Notes under the pieces: generated by a model
Databases searched by the model: none
Told to the model about the DNA's origin: nothing
Seen by the model: only the letters and a program-made list of their open reading frames with translations
In this document: positions 7,920 through 15,759 of the stretch, one piece after another
Numbering within the stretch: position 1 is the stretch's first letter
Layout: each line of letters starts with the position of its first letter
DNA from: Prevotella sp. P5-92
Lineage (GTDB): Bacteria > Bacteroidota > Bacteroidia > Bacteroidales > Bacteroidaceae
Assembly: GCF_002251245.1 (NCBI RefSeq)
Contig: NZ_NPJG01000012.1
Location: 1 to 32,070 of the forward strand
Direction: 5' to 3'
DNA: 32,070 nucleotides
Position numbers and translations under genes: made by a program

Positions 7920-7953
7920 TTTGAACTTGGTATTATAAAAATGTGTATATTTG
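7920..7953 (+). promoter_or_regulatory. Promoter of the lipoprotein gene
   Basis: TATATTTG at 7946-7953 is an exact -7 box. TTTG at 7920-7923 lies 22 bases upstream, slightly wider than ideal; a TTG at 7927-7929 would be too close. Confidence 0.55.
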
Positions 7954-8025
7954 CCGAGTAGGAAATATTGTTAAGTTGAAACTGTTAGCAATCCATATGC
8001 AAAATATTAAACAATTAAAAATACA

Positions 8026-9273
8026 ATGAACCATTTTTTCAAACTTGGCACAATGCTGACGATAGTAGCAGGTGCCGCAATGACCATTAGCTCATGTTCG
8101 AGCAATGAGATTGAACCTATGTCGGCCAGCGATTTAGCTCTGGCAAAGTACGAGAAAGCATTCATCGCCCGTTTCGGTCAGCCTGCAAAGGATCAGACAT
8201 GGGGCTTTGGCACTGTTACAAAAGCCCTCACTCGTTCGGCTAACACAAACAATAACCAGTGGTATGACCCAAACTATTTTAACTATGAAGAACCGGCTGC
8301 CATCACAGAAGCTGAGAAAGAAATTGTGATGGACTGGTTTGCAACCCATTCTAAGGAATACGGCACCACATTCGACTTCAAAAACTACTTCATACAGCAG
8401 GTAGGTTATTCAGATAATCAATATCCAGTTACTAAACCAGACGGTGCACAAGTCACTATTTCTTCTTTAGGGCACATGGATAAGATATTCGCAAACATGA
8501 ACGCTGAGGGCACTGCATCTGACGATGTGAACAACTTCAATACTGGAAGCGGAAGTATTATGTTGATGGAGAATAGTGAAACCCAGTATGGCTTTGGATA
8601 TGAAGAATCATATGGTACTGAAGACAAACATGTTACAAACAACTATCTTATGGCAGAGATTGAAGTTCCTGGCGTTGGTAAGGGCTACTACGTAGGTCTT
8701 AACTATCAGGCTAAGAAAAATGGTGAAGGCATTAACCTAGAGCCAGACGGAAAGTATGACGACCGCGTATTGAAGATTGTGCCAGCAAAGAAGAAGCCTC
8801 TTAAGGGCGACCAACGTGTGATTGCCGAGGACCTTACAGTAGGTGAGAAGAACAACGACTTCGACTTCAACGATGTTGTGTTTGACATTAAGTTTGGTTA
8901 TCCAGAGTGGAATAAGACTACCATCATCCTCCAGGCTGCCGGCGGTACACTTCCACTTGAAGTAGGTGGTGTAGAAGTTCATGAAAAGTTTGGTGTTCCT
9001 GTGACAACAATGGTTAATACCGGTGGTGTAACAAAGGATCCTGTGACTTTTGAGCTTAATGGCACATTCGACTATCAGGCAGACAAGATTCAGGTTAGGG
9101 TTCAGAAAGATGGCAATTGGATAGAACTCGAAGCTCGTAAAGGCAAGGTGGCAAGTAAGATTTGTGTTGCTGTTGACTACGACTGGTGTTCAGAGCGTCA
9201 GGATATCGAGACCAAGTATCCAAGCTTCTCTAGGTATGTTTCTAACCCATATATTGGCGATTGGTGGAAATAA
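8026..9273 (+). CDS. Lipoprotein with LruC/DUF4842-like acidic motif
   Basis: 415 residues. The N-terminus is a type II signal peptide: MNHFFKLGTMLTIVAGAAM, then ISSC with lipidated C24, followed by SSNEIEP. After a short helix comes RFGQPAKDQTWGFG (49-62); the 'FG.P..DQ.WGFG' pattern recurs near the start of many Bacteroidota surface lipoproteins. DFDFNDVVFDIKFG (278-291) resembles the D-x-D-x-N-D-x-V motif of LruC/DUF4842-type domains, which I recall as a possible calcium site. The rest looks beta-rich and ends YIGDWWK. It would sit in the outer membrane, possibly surface exposed. It has its own promoter and a terminator right after it, so it is a single-gene unit. Function unknown; the family assignment rests on motif recognition only. 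Confidence 0.75.
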   Translation: MNHFFKLGTMLTIVAGAAMTISSCSSNEIEPMSASDLALAKYEKAFIARFGQPAKDQTWGFGTVTKALTRSANTNNNQWYDPNYFNYEEPAAITEAEKEIVMDWFATHSKEYGTTFDFKNYFIQQVGYSDNQYPVTKPDGAQVTISSLGHMDKIFANMNAEGTASDDVNNFNTGSGSIMLMENSETQYGFGYEESYGTEDKHVTNNYLMAEIEVPGVGKGYYVGLNYQAKKNGEGINLEPDGKYDDRVLKIVPAKKKPLKGDQRVIAEDLTVGEKNNDFDFNDVVFDIKFGYPEWNKTTIILQAAGGTLPLEVGGVEVHEKFGVPVTTMVNTGGVTKDPVTFELNGTFDYQADKIQVRVQKDGNWIELEARKGKVASKICVAVDYDWCSERQDIETKYPSFSRYVSNPYIGDWWK

Positions 9274-9292
9274 TATAATAATAGGTAAAAAT

Positions 9293-9325
9293 AAAAAGGA
9301 CGGGCTTCTAAGGCCCGTCCTTTTT
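9293..9325. terminator. Bidirectional terminator between lipoprotein gene and glnN
   Basis: AAAAAGGACGGGC then TT (9293-9307) pairs with AAGGCCCGTCCTTTTT (from 9311), loop CTA, with flanking A- and T-runs. It serves both converging genes. Confidence 0.9.
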
Positions 9326-9344
9326 TACTGTGTGTGTGTGTTGC

Positions 9345-11537
9345 TTATCTTATGAAAAGCAGCTCGCGATATTTCGGGAGCGTCCAAAGGCCGTCTTCCA
9401 CAATCATCTCGAGATGGTCTATCTCGTAGCGTATGGACTCCATCTTTGGCTCTACGGTATCGTGATAGCTTATGGCACGGCGGTGGATGTCGTCAATGCG
9501 GTTGGCTACGCGGCGCGCCTCGGTGAGCTCGTCAACGAGAGCCTCTATGCGCTCGGTGCGCTCCGCTATCTCCTCGATCAGTTTCATGTTGCGTGAGCTG
9601 AGGCGGTCGGCCTTGGCGGCATCGAATATGGCTTTCATCGACTGCACGTTGCGAATGAGCTGGCTCTGATAGTGGGTAGATACGGGGATGATATGGTTCA
9701 TTGAGAGGTCGCCGAGCACTCGTGCCTCTATCTGTACCTTCTTGACGTAAGTCTCCCATTTCACCTCGTTGCGTGCCTCAAGCTCCTTGCGTTTCATCAC
9801 CTTTGTGGTCTCAAACATGTTGATGCTTGCCTCGTCGAGATAACGCTCGAACACCACAGGGCACGACGACTCGGTGTCGAGACCGCGGCGGCGTGCTTCT
9901 TCCACCCATTCCTCGCTATAGCCATTGCCGTCGAAGCGGATGGGCTTTGATGTGCGGATGTCGTCGCGCAGCACGTCGATGATGGCACTCATACGGTCCT
10001 CTCCCTCAGCCATGAGCTTGTCAACACGCCGACGGAAGTCGGTGAGGGCTTCTGCCACGGCGGCGTTGAGGGCAATCATTGCCGAGGCGCTGTTGGCCTC
10101 CGAACCGATGGCACGGAACTCAAAGCGGTTGCCGGTGAAGGCGAAGGGCGACGTGCGGTTGCGGTCGGTATTGTCGATGATGAGTTCAGGAATCTGTGGT
10201 ATGTCGAGCTCCATGCCCCGCTTGCCCTTGAGGTTAAACAGCTCGTCCTTGTCGGCCTTCTCGATATGGTCGAGCAACTCGCTGAGCTGCTTGCCAAGGA
10301 ACGACGAGATGATGGCTGGAGGAGCCTCGTTGCCGCCCAAACGGTGGGCGTTGGTGGCACTCATGATAGACGCCTTGAGCAGTCCGTTGTGGCGATACAC
10401 AGCCATGAGCGTCTCTACGATGAACGTCACGAAGCGCAGGTTCTCCTCAGGCGTCTTGCCAGGGGCATGCAGCAGCACGCCATTGTCGGCGAGCAGGCTC
10501 CAGTTGTTGTGCTTTCCCGAGCCGTTGATGCCGTCGAAGGGCTTCTCGTGCAGCAGCACTCTGAATCCGTGTTTTCTTGCCACCTTTTTCATCAGCGACA
10601 TGAGCAGCATGTTGTGGTCGATGGCAAGGTTACACTCCTCGTAGATGGGAGCTAACTCAAACTGGTTGGGAGCCACCTCGTTGTGGCGTGTCTTGCAGGG
10701 AATGCCCAGCTCGAGAGCCTGTATCTCAAGGTCTTTCATAAACGCCTGTACGCGGTCGGGGATGGTGCCGAAGTAGTGGTCGTCCATCTGCTGGTTTTTC
10801 GCGCTCTCATGGCCCATGAGCGTGCGTCCGGTGAGCATGAGGTCAGGACGGGCAGAATAGAGCCCCTCATCGACAAGGAAATACTCCTGCTCCCATCCGA
10901 GGTTGCAGGTCACCTTGTTCACCTCTGGGTAGAAGAGGCGGCAGACGTCTGTGGCTGCCTTGTCAACGGCGTGGAGGGCACGCAGCAGGGGCGCTTTGTA
11001 GTCGAGCGCCTCGCCTGTGTAGGCGATGAATATGGTGGGAATACAGAGTGTGTCGTCGATGATGAACACGGGCGACGTTGGGTCCCAGGCGGAATAGCCG
11101 CGTGCCTCGAAGGTGTTGCGTATGCCTCCGTTAGGGAACGACGAGGCGTCGGGCTCCTGCTGCACGAGCAGCTTGCCGCTGAACTTTTCCACCATTCCTC
11201 CCTTGCCGTCGTGTTCCACAAAGGCGTCGTGCTTCTCGGCTGTTCCCTCTGTGAGTGGCTGGAACCAGTGGGTGTAGTGTGTCACGCCCATCTCCATGGC
11301 CCATCGTTTCATGCCTTCTGCCACGGCGTCGGCAATGGAGCGGTCGAGACGTGTCCCGTTGTCGATGACGTCGATGAGTCGCTCATAGATATCGGCTGGC
11401 AGATACTTGTACATCTTCTGTCGGGTGAAGACATACTTGGCGAAGTATTCTGACGGACGTTCTTTGGGTGCGGTCACTTCCACAGCCTTCTTCTTGAAGG
11501 CTTCTTCCACTACCCTGAATCTTAAGTTTTCTGACAT
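9345..11537 (-). CDS. glnN: Glutamine synthetase type III
   Basis: 730 residues, the size of GSIII, much longer than type I (~470) or II. It makes glutamine from glutamate, ammonia and ATP and is the usual ammonia-assimilating synthetase of Bacteroides and Prevotella. Visible signatures: GWEQEYFLVD (214-223, metal-binding glutamates), RHNEVAPNQFELAP (284-297), EKPFDGINGSGKHNNWS (331-347, ATP/substrate loop), SATNAHRLGGNEAPPAI and NRFEFRAIGSEANSASAM. The C-terminal third is the GSIII-specific extension. Start at 11537 gives MSENLRFRVVEEAF. It lies 87 bases downstream of aguB on the same strand; no convincing promoter is seen in that gap, so it may be partly cotranscribed with the agmatine genes, whose two reactions release ammonia. 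Confidence 0.96.
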   Translation of the reverse strand: MSENLRFRVVEEAFKKKAVEVTAPKERPSEYFAKYVFTRQKMYKYLPADIYERLIDVIDNGTRLDRSIADAVAEGMKRWAMEMGVTHYTHWFQPLTEGTAEKHDAFVEHDGKGGMVEKFSGKLLVQQEPDASSFPNGGIRNTFEARGYSAWDPTSPVFIIDDTLCIPTIFIAYTGEALDYKAPLLRALHAVDKAATDVCRLFYPEVNKVTCNLGWEQEYFLVDEGLYSARPDLMLTGRTLMGHESAKNQQMDDHYFGTIPDRVQAFMKDLEIQALELGIPCKTRHNEVAPNQFELAPIYEECNLAIDHNMLLMSLMKKVARKHGFRVLLHEKPFDGINGSGKHNNWSLLADNGVLLHAPGKTPEENLRFVTFIVETLMAVYRHNGLLKASIMSATNAHRLGGNEAPPAIISSFLGKQLSELLDHIEKADKDELFNLKGKRGMELDIPQIPELIIDNTDRNRTSPFAFTGNRFEFRAIGSEANSASAMIALNAAVAEALTDFRRRVDKLMAEGEDRMSAIIDVLRDDIRTSKPIRFDGNGYSEEWVEEARRRGLDTESSCPVVFERYLDEASINMFETTKVMKRKELEARNEVKWETYVKKVQIEARVLGDLSMNHIIPVSTHYQSQLIRNVQSMKAIFDAAKADRLSSRNMKLIEEIAERTERIEALVDELTEARRVANRIDDIHRRAISYHDTVEPKMESIRYEIDHLEMIVEDGLWTLPKYRELLFIR

Positions 11538-11556
11538 AATCTTTATTTTGGTTGTT

Positions 11557-11603
11557 TGAAGTTTGCGAAATGAAATCTATGTCTGATGAAGTTTGCGAAA
11601 TGA
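11557..11603 (-). repeat. Direct repeat in the aguB-glnN gap
   Basis: TGAAGTTTGCGAAATGA occurs at 11557-11573 and again at 11587-11603, exactly 30 bases apart, just upstream of glnN. The spacing is close to three helical turns, which would put two bound proteins on one face. It may equally be a simple duplication. Confidence 0.6.
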
Positions 11604-11624
11604 GGCGATGCCAGGTGTGCGGGT

Positions 11625-12500
11625 CTAATCCCTGAATCTCTTTGTTATGTCGCCATATTCCTCTATTCTCCTGTCTCTCAGGAACGGCCACCAGCGGCGC
11701 ACTTGTTCGCTGTGGGCGAGGTCGAGCTCTATCACTATGCTTTCTTCCTCGGTGGACGATGCCTCGTAGAGGATCTCGCCTTGTGGTCCTGCCACGAACG
11801 ATGTTCCCCAGAACATTATTCCTCTTGTACGGCCAGAGGGATCGGGCTCGTGGCCGACTCTGTTCACTGCCACCACTGGCAACCCGTTGGCCACGGCATG
11901 TCCGCGTTGAACGGTCTGCCATGCCCTTCTCTGACGTTGCTGTTCGTCGGGAGTGTCGCTCGACTCGTAGCCTATTGCCGTGGGGTAGATGAGCAGTTCG
12001 GCTCCGGCCAAGGCCATCAGCCGCGCTGCCTCGGGATACCACTGGTCCCAGCACACCATCACTCCTAATCGCCCCACGCTGGTGTCGATGGGCTTGAAGC
12101 CGAGGTCGCCTGGTGTGAAATAGAACTTCTCGTAGTATGCGGGATCATCGGGTATGTGCATCTTGCGATAGCGTCCTGCTATGGAACCGTCGCGCTCTAT
12201 CACCACGGCGGTGTTGTGGTAGAGCCCAGGAGCACGGCGCTCGAAGAGCGACATTACGATGACTACGCCACATTGGCGTGCTATCTCTCCAAACATATTT
12301 GTCGATGGACCAGGGATGGGTTCGGCGAGGTCGAAGTTGTCGGTGTTCTCTTCCTGGCAGAAGTATAGTGTGTTGTGCAGTTCCTGTAGTACTACGAGTT
12401 CCGCTCCGCGGCGTGCTAAGTCGGCAATGCCTTCAGCCAGTCGGAGTATGTTTCTTTTCTTGTCAGCTGTGTTGTGAAGCTGTAGGAATCCTATTTTCAT
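11625..12500 (-). CDS. aguB: N-carbamoylputrescine amidase
   Basis: 291 residues, nitrilase superfamily. It hydrolyses N-carbamoylputrescine to putrescine, CO2 and ammonia. The catalytic triad is E40 (LVVLQELHN), K113 (YRKMHIPDDP) and C150 (GVMVCWDQWYPEAAR); all are present. HIPDDPAYYEKFYFTPGD is highly characteristic of plant/bacterial AguB rather than generic nitrilases. The gene directly follows agmatine deiminase coding (61 bases), which makes its substrate, so the two form a complete agmatine-to-putrescine route. Arginine decarboxylase is not in the window. The start at 12500 gives MKIGFLQLHNTADK, typical. A purine-rich leader precedes it. Confidence 0.94.
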   Translation of the reverse strand: MKIGFLQLHNTADKKRNILRLAEGIADLARRGAELVVLQELHNTLYFCQEENTDNFDLAEPIPGPSTNMFGEIARQCGVVIVMSLFERRAPGLYHNTAVVIERDGSIAGRYRKMHIPDDPAYYEKFYFTPGDLGFKPIDTSVGRLGVMVCWDQWYPEAARLMALAGAELLIYPTAIGYESSDTPDEQQRQRRAWQTVQRGHAVANGLPVVAVNRVGHEPDPSGRTRGIMFWGTSFVAGPQGEILYEASSTEEESIVIELDLAHSEQVRRWWPFLRDRRIEEYGDITKRFRD

Positions 12501-12561
12501 ATATGTCGTATTGTTTGCTGATGAATGGTTTTCTCTCTCCTCTCTCCTCTCTCCCCACTCC
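12501..12561 (-). promoter_or_regulatory. Purine-rich aguA-aguB gap
   Basis: Read leftward, the last aguA codons and the gap form a long G/A tract of GGAGAGA-type repeats (about 12531-12576). It resembles a multiplied Shine-Dalgarno sequence, although such sites are rarely used in this phylum, and it lies about 30 bases before the ATG, too far for a normal ribosome site. It is a low-complexity tract of unknown role. Confidence 0.35.
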
Positions 12562-14607
12562 TCACGCCTCTCTCAAAGGTATCTGCATGGTACAGCAGTG
12601 GAGTGAGCCGTGCTGTATGATGATGCTGCGGCAGTCGATGCCCACGATCTCGTGGTCGGGGAAGGCATCGGCAATGGTCTGCGCCGCCTCTTCGTCGAGG
12701 TCAGGTTGGGCATAGGTGGGATAGAGCACCGCGCTGTTGATGACGAGGAAGTTGGCGTAGGTGGCTGGCAGACGCTCGTCGCCGTGGTATATAGGGCGGG
12801 GCATGGGCAGCCGCAGCAGGCGGTAGCAGCGTCCGGTCTTTGTGCGCAGCGTGCGCAGCTGCTCTTCCATCTTGTGCAGTTCGCGGTATTGAGGGTCGTC
12901 CTCGTCGTCGCATCCCACATAGAGCAGCGTGTCGGCAGGAGCCACACGCACGAGGGTGTCGATATGTCCATCGGTGTCGTCGCCTATGAGGTTGCCATAG
13001 TCGATCCACACTATGCGCCGTGCGTTAAGGCGGCGTTTCAGTGTCTCTTCTATCTCGTCTTGTGTCATGGGTTGGTTGCGCCCAGGAGCGAGGAGGCAAC
13101 AAGAGGTGGTGAACACCGTTCCCTCGCCGTCGCTCTCTATCGAGCCTCCTTCGAGCACGAAGTCGTTGTAGTCAACGTATGTTCCCCTTATCACTCCCTT
13201 ACGGTGTAGCTGTCGGTTTATGGCATTGTCTTTCTCCGCCTCGAACTTCCCGCCCCATCCGTTGAACCGGAAGTCGAGAAGAGCCGTCTGGCCATCGCCG
13301 GTGAGAGTGATAAAGCCATGGTCGCGAGCCCATGTGTCGTCGGTGTCAATATCAACGATTCTCAGGTTCTCGATGGCTTTCTCTCCGACGTTTCTTTGTC
13401 GGAAAGCCTGCTCGATGGTGTCTCGTGTCGCGTCGGGGTGAGGAGTGACGACAATGAGTTTCTCGCGCTTGGCTATCTCGGCCGCCATGTCGATATAAGT
13501 CTGTGTGATGTCGTCGAGTATCGGCGCCCAGTCGGTGTCGGCATGAGGCCATGTCAGTTGTACCGCCCTTTGCTTTTCCCATTCAGCTGGCAGCCTTAAA
13601 GTGTCGTGTTTCAGTTCTTTTTTTTCCATAATCAGTTGTTGTGCCATTTTCTCTGCCTCCGCTCTTGCCGGCTTGCACGTGCCGGTCAGCGGGATATGGT
13701 CAACGGCGAAGATATTACGTGGAATCCAATGCGGTGGAAGTGTAGCTCTGCAGATGTCTGCTATCGTCGCGGCATTGTCGGTGGTGGCTTCATAAAGCAG
13801 TGTCACGGCTTCGCCGAGGCGTGGATCACGGCATTTTGTCACTATGAAAGGTACGTCGAGCTTTGGTAGGAGCTGTCGTTCCACCTCTTCGGCTTGTATT
13901 TTTTTTCCTCCGCTGCAGATGACATTGTCTTTGCGCCCCAAGATACGGAATTGGTGTCGGTCGGGATGAAGTTCGGCAATGTCGTTGGTGACGAGCCTTG
14001 CCTTGCATACCGCTGGTGCGTCAACGACAAGGCAATGGTCGGCATTGAGGCTCACCGTGACACCTTCGAGAGGAGTGTACCAATGTGAAGCCTTTTTTCC
14101 GTTGAGGCGTCGTAGTGCGATGTGCGAGAGTGTCTCTGTCATTCCGTATGTGCTCCATACGGCATTGGGGAATGTCTTCAGTTGGCTTTCGAGGGCGGCG
14201 TCAATAGCTCCTCCGCCGATGATGAGTTGCTTGATGGAGCGCAGCTGCCGTGCCTCTTTCTCGTCCTGAAGTGAATTATATACCTGCAATGGCACCATGG
14301 CGGCGAAAGTGGGCGCCGTGTCGAGCCCTTTCAGTGGATGTCCCGACGGTTCCTCCGCAATGAGGCGCAGCCCGCATGTCAATGCTCTCACCACCATCAT
14401 CTTTCCCGCGATGTATTCGAGAGGCATGCACAGCAACGCGGTGTCGCCTTCGTGTAGTCCGAGAAAACTGCATGTGATGCGTGCGGAGGCTTCCATTCGC
14501 CTTTTCTCCACCGTCATTTTCTTTGGCTTTCCCGTAGAGCCGCTTGTCTGCAACTCTATCAGTGGCGACTCAGAATGCCATTCTGAGAGAAATTCGTCCA
14601 ATGTCAT
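12562..14607 (-). CDS. MenE (o-succinylbenzoate-CoA ligase) fused to agmatine deiminase
   Basis: One uninterrupted frame of 681 codons. Residues 1-326 are a short-form AMP-forming acyl-CoA ligase: phosphate loop TSGSTGKPK (21-29), STYGMTET (152-159), LGRKDNVICSGGKKI (223-237) and the catalytic lysine K312 in PLTGTCKPAR. This matches MenE, which activates o-succinylbenzoate in menaquinone synthesis, and the gene follows menC. Residues 327-681 are a complete agmatine deiminase (AguA): LRLPAEWEKQRAVQLTWPH, TDDTWARDHG (422-431), NDFVLEGGSIE (481-491), GDDTDGHIDTLVRVA with H548, and C671 in SLHCCTMQIP. Each half has its own normal ends. The junction has an ATG (codon 327, 13629) and then eight A's; AguA could start there. 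It may be a true bifunctional protein or two products. I know of no metabolic link between the two reactions. Both domain calls are firm; the fusion itself is less certain. Confidence 0.9.
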   Translation of the reverse strand: MTLDEFLSEWHSESPLIELQTSGSTGKPKKMTVEKRRMEASARITCSFLGLHEGDTALLCMPLEYIAGKMMVVRALTCGLRLIAEEPSGHPLKGLDTAPTFAAMVPLQVYNSLQDEKEARQLRSIKQLIIGGGAIDAALESQLKTFPNAVWSTYGMTETLSHIALRRLNGKKASHWYTPLEGVTVSLNADHCLVVDAPAVCKARLVTNDIAELHPDRHQFRILGRKDNVICSGGKKIQAEEVERQLLPKLDVPFIVTKCRDPRLGEAVTLLYEATTDNAATIADICRATLPPHWIPRNIFAVDHIPLTGTCKPARAEAEKMAQQLIMEKKELKHDTLRLPAEWEKQRAVQLTWPHADTDWAPILDDITQTYIDMAAEIAKREKLIVVTPHPDATRDTIEQAFRQRNVGEKAIENLRIVDIDTDDTWARDHGFITLTGDGQTALLDFRFNGWGGKFEAEKDNAINRQLHRKGVIRGTYVDYNDFVLEGGSIESDGEGTVFTTSCCLLAPGRNQPMTQDEIEETLKRRLNARRIVWIDYGNLIGDDTDGHIDTLVRVAPADTLLYVGCDDEDDPQYRELHKMEEQLRTLRTKTGRCYRLLRLPMPRPIYHGDERLPATYANFLVINSAVLYPTYAQPDLDEEAAQTIADAFPDHEIVGIDCRSIIIQHGSLHCCTMQIPLREA
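13618..13629 (-). other. ATG plus A8 tract at the MenE/AguA junction
   Basis: Read leftward: ATGG followed by eight A's and GAACTGA. In the genome frame this is M-E-K-K-E-L and runs into AguA. With one A fewer it reads M-E-K-K-N and stops at TGA; with one A more it stops after 15 codons counted from the ATG. An A-run of this length is slippery for RNA polymerase and is also a common place for sequencing indels. Confidence 0.7.
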
Positions 14608-14640
14608 ATTCAGCTTTTCATATATAACTTTTCATACACA

Positions 14641-14726
14641 CCTCGTTGCATTCATCTCGTCGTATTCATCTCATCGGAATTACCTCGTTGCATTCTCCTC
14701 ATCGGAATAACCTCGTTGCATTCATC
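14641..14726. repeat. Tandem degenerate repeats between menC and menE
   Basis: CCTCGTTGCATTC begins three units (14641, 14683, 14711), each followed by variants of ATCTCATCGGAATAA; the first unit has an extra 14-base insert (ATCTCGTCGTATTC). The last unit runs into the menC stop codon (14722-14724), so the array overlaps the end of menC. Confidence 0.75.
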
Positions 14727-15750
14727 TTTTGATGTACAATTTCTCCCCTTTCACTTCCAGTCTCATGGGAATGTTGTCGGTGAAGAGTTGTCCGGTGCCG
14801 AGTCCCTGTGGCATGATGCCTGACGTGCCATAGATGTCGGCGGCGAGCTGAGCGACGGCATTGAGTCCGACGTTGCTTTCCAGTGCGCTTGTTATCCATG
14901 AACGGATGCCTTGTCGGTTGGCAATATCGACCCACTCGCGCACGCCTTTCATTCCGCCGTGGAGCGATGGTTTGAGCACGATATAAGCTGGTTTGATGAT
15001 GTTCAGCACGTGGGCTTTCATCTCGGGGATGTTGATGCCGATGAGTTCCTCGTCGAGCGCTATGGGCAGTGGCGACTCGCGGCAGAGCTCTGCCATATAT
15101 CCCCATTGCTTTGCCTTGATGGGCTGTTCGATGGAGTGGATGGCATACTGTGCGAGCAGTTCGAGTTTATAGAGAGCCTCGTCAAACGTGAATCCTCCGT
15201 TGGCATCGACTCTCAGTTGGACTTCGTGGTGGGAGAAACGTTCGCGTATGCGTTTCACCATGTCGAGTTCCTTTTCAAACTCGATGGCTCCAATCTTCAG
15301 TTTTATGCAGTGGAATCCCTGTTGTAGTTTTTCCTCTATGCGCCTGAGCATGGTGTCGTAGTCGCCCATCCACACCAGTCCGTTGATGGTTATTCCCACC
15401 TTGCCTCGGCTGAAGTCGTTGTCGAAGAGGATGTCGCTGCCGCTTTGGAGGTTGAGCAATGCCGTCTCGAGTCCGAAGAGCATGGAAGGGTAGGGACGCA
15501 TCATCGGATAGTCGATGGCGCCCTCTTGCTCGAAACGGTCGCAAACGGCCCTTAGTGTTTTCTCGTATTCGGGAATGTCGTCGCAACTGAGTTCTGGCAG
15601 TGGCGCACACTCTCCAATGCCCTTTCTCCCGGGCAAGTCGTCGTTAGTCATTTCCAGCATCCATGACTTCCGCTCGGTGTAGATGCCTCGCGAAGTGCCT
15701 GCCGGATGCTGGAAATGGAAAGTTCTTGGAGTTATCTTTATGCTGTACAT
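14722..15750 (-). CDS. menC: o-Succinylbenzoate synthase
   Basis: 342 residues, enolase superfamily. It dehydrates SHCHC to o-succinylbenzoate in menaquinone synthesis. Visible: the N-terminal capping domain with GIGECAPLPELS; the K-x-K pair in CIKLKIGAIEF; three Mg2+ carboxylates in RVDANGGF, SIEQPI and IALDEELIG; and the second catalytic lysine in YIVLKPSLHGG. ITSALESNVGLNAVAQLAA and QGLGTGQLFTDNI match the Bacteroidota OSBS type. The start at 15750 lies 9 bases after the pgi stop, so the two are translationally close. menE follows after a 114-base repeat-bearing gap. SHCHC synthase (MenH) is not in the window. Confidence 0.95.
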   Translation of the reverse strand: MYSIKITPRTFHFQHPAGTSRGIYTERKSWMLEMTNDDLPGRKGIGECAPLPELSCDDIPEYEKTLRAVCDRFEQEGAIDYPMMRPYPSMLFGLETALLNLQSGSDILFDNDFSRGKVGITINGLVWMGDYDTMLRRIEEKLQQGFHCIKLKIGAIEFEKELDMVKRIRERFSHHEVQLRVDANGGFTFDEALYKLELLAQYAIHSIEQPIKAKQWGYMAELCRESPLPIALDEELIGINIPEMKAHVLNIIKPAYIVLKPSLHGGMKGVREWVDIANRQGIRSWITSALESNVGLNAVAQLAADIYGTSGIMPQGLGTGQLFTDNIPMRLEVKGEKLYIKR

Positions 15751-15759
15751 GTAGCATAA

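Larger units (their letters stand above)
7710..8025. other. Intergenic region between ilvC and the lipoprotein gene
   Basis: About 316 bases without a gene. It holds the ilvC terminator hairpin (7787-7820) and the promoter of the lipoprotein gene (7920-7953), followed by an A/T-rich leader of about 65 bases. Nothing else is recognisable. Confidence 0.6.

Noticed and set aside
10683..11453. Rightward open frame opposite glnN (about 256 codons)
   Set aside because: Antisense shadow of a full-length, well-conserved glutamine synthetase; composition is unlike a protein.
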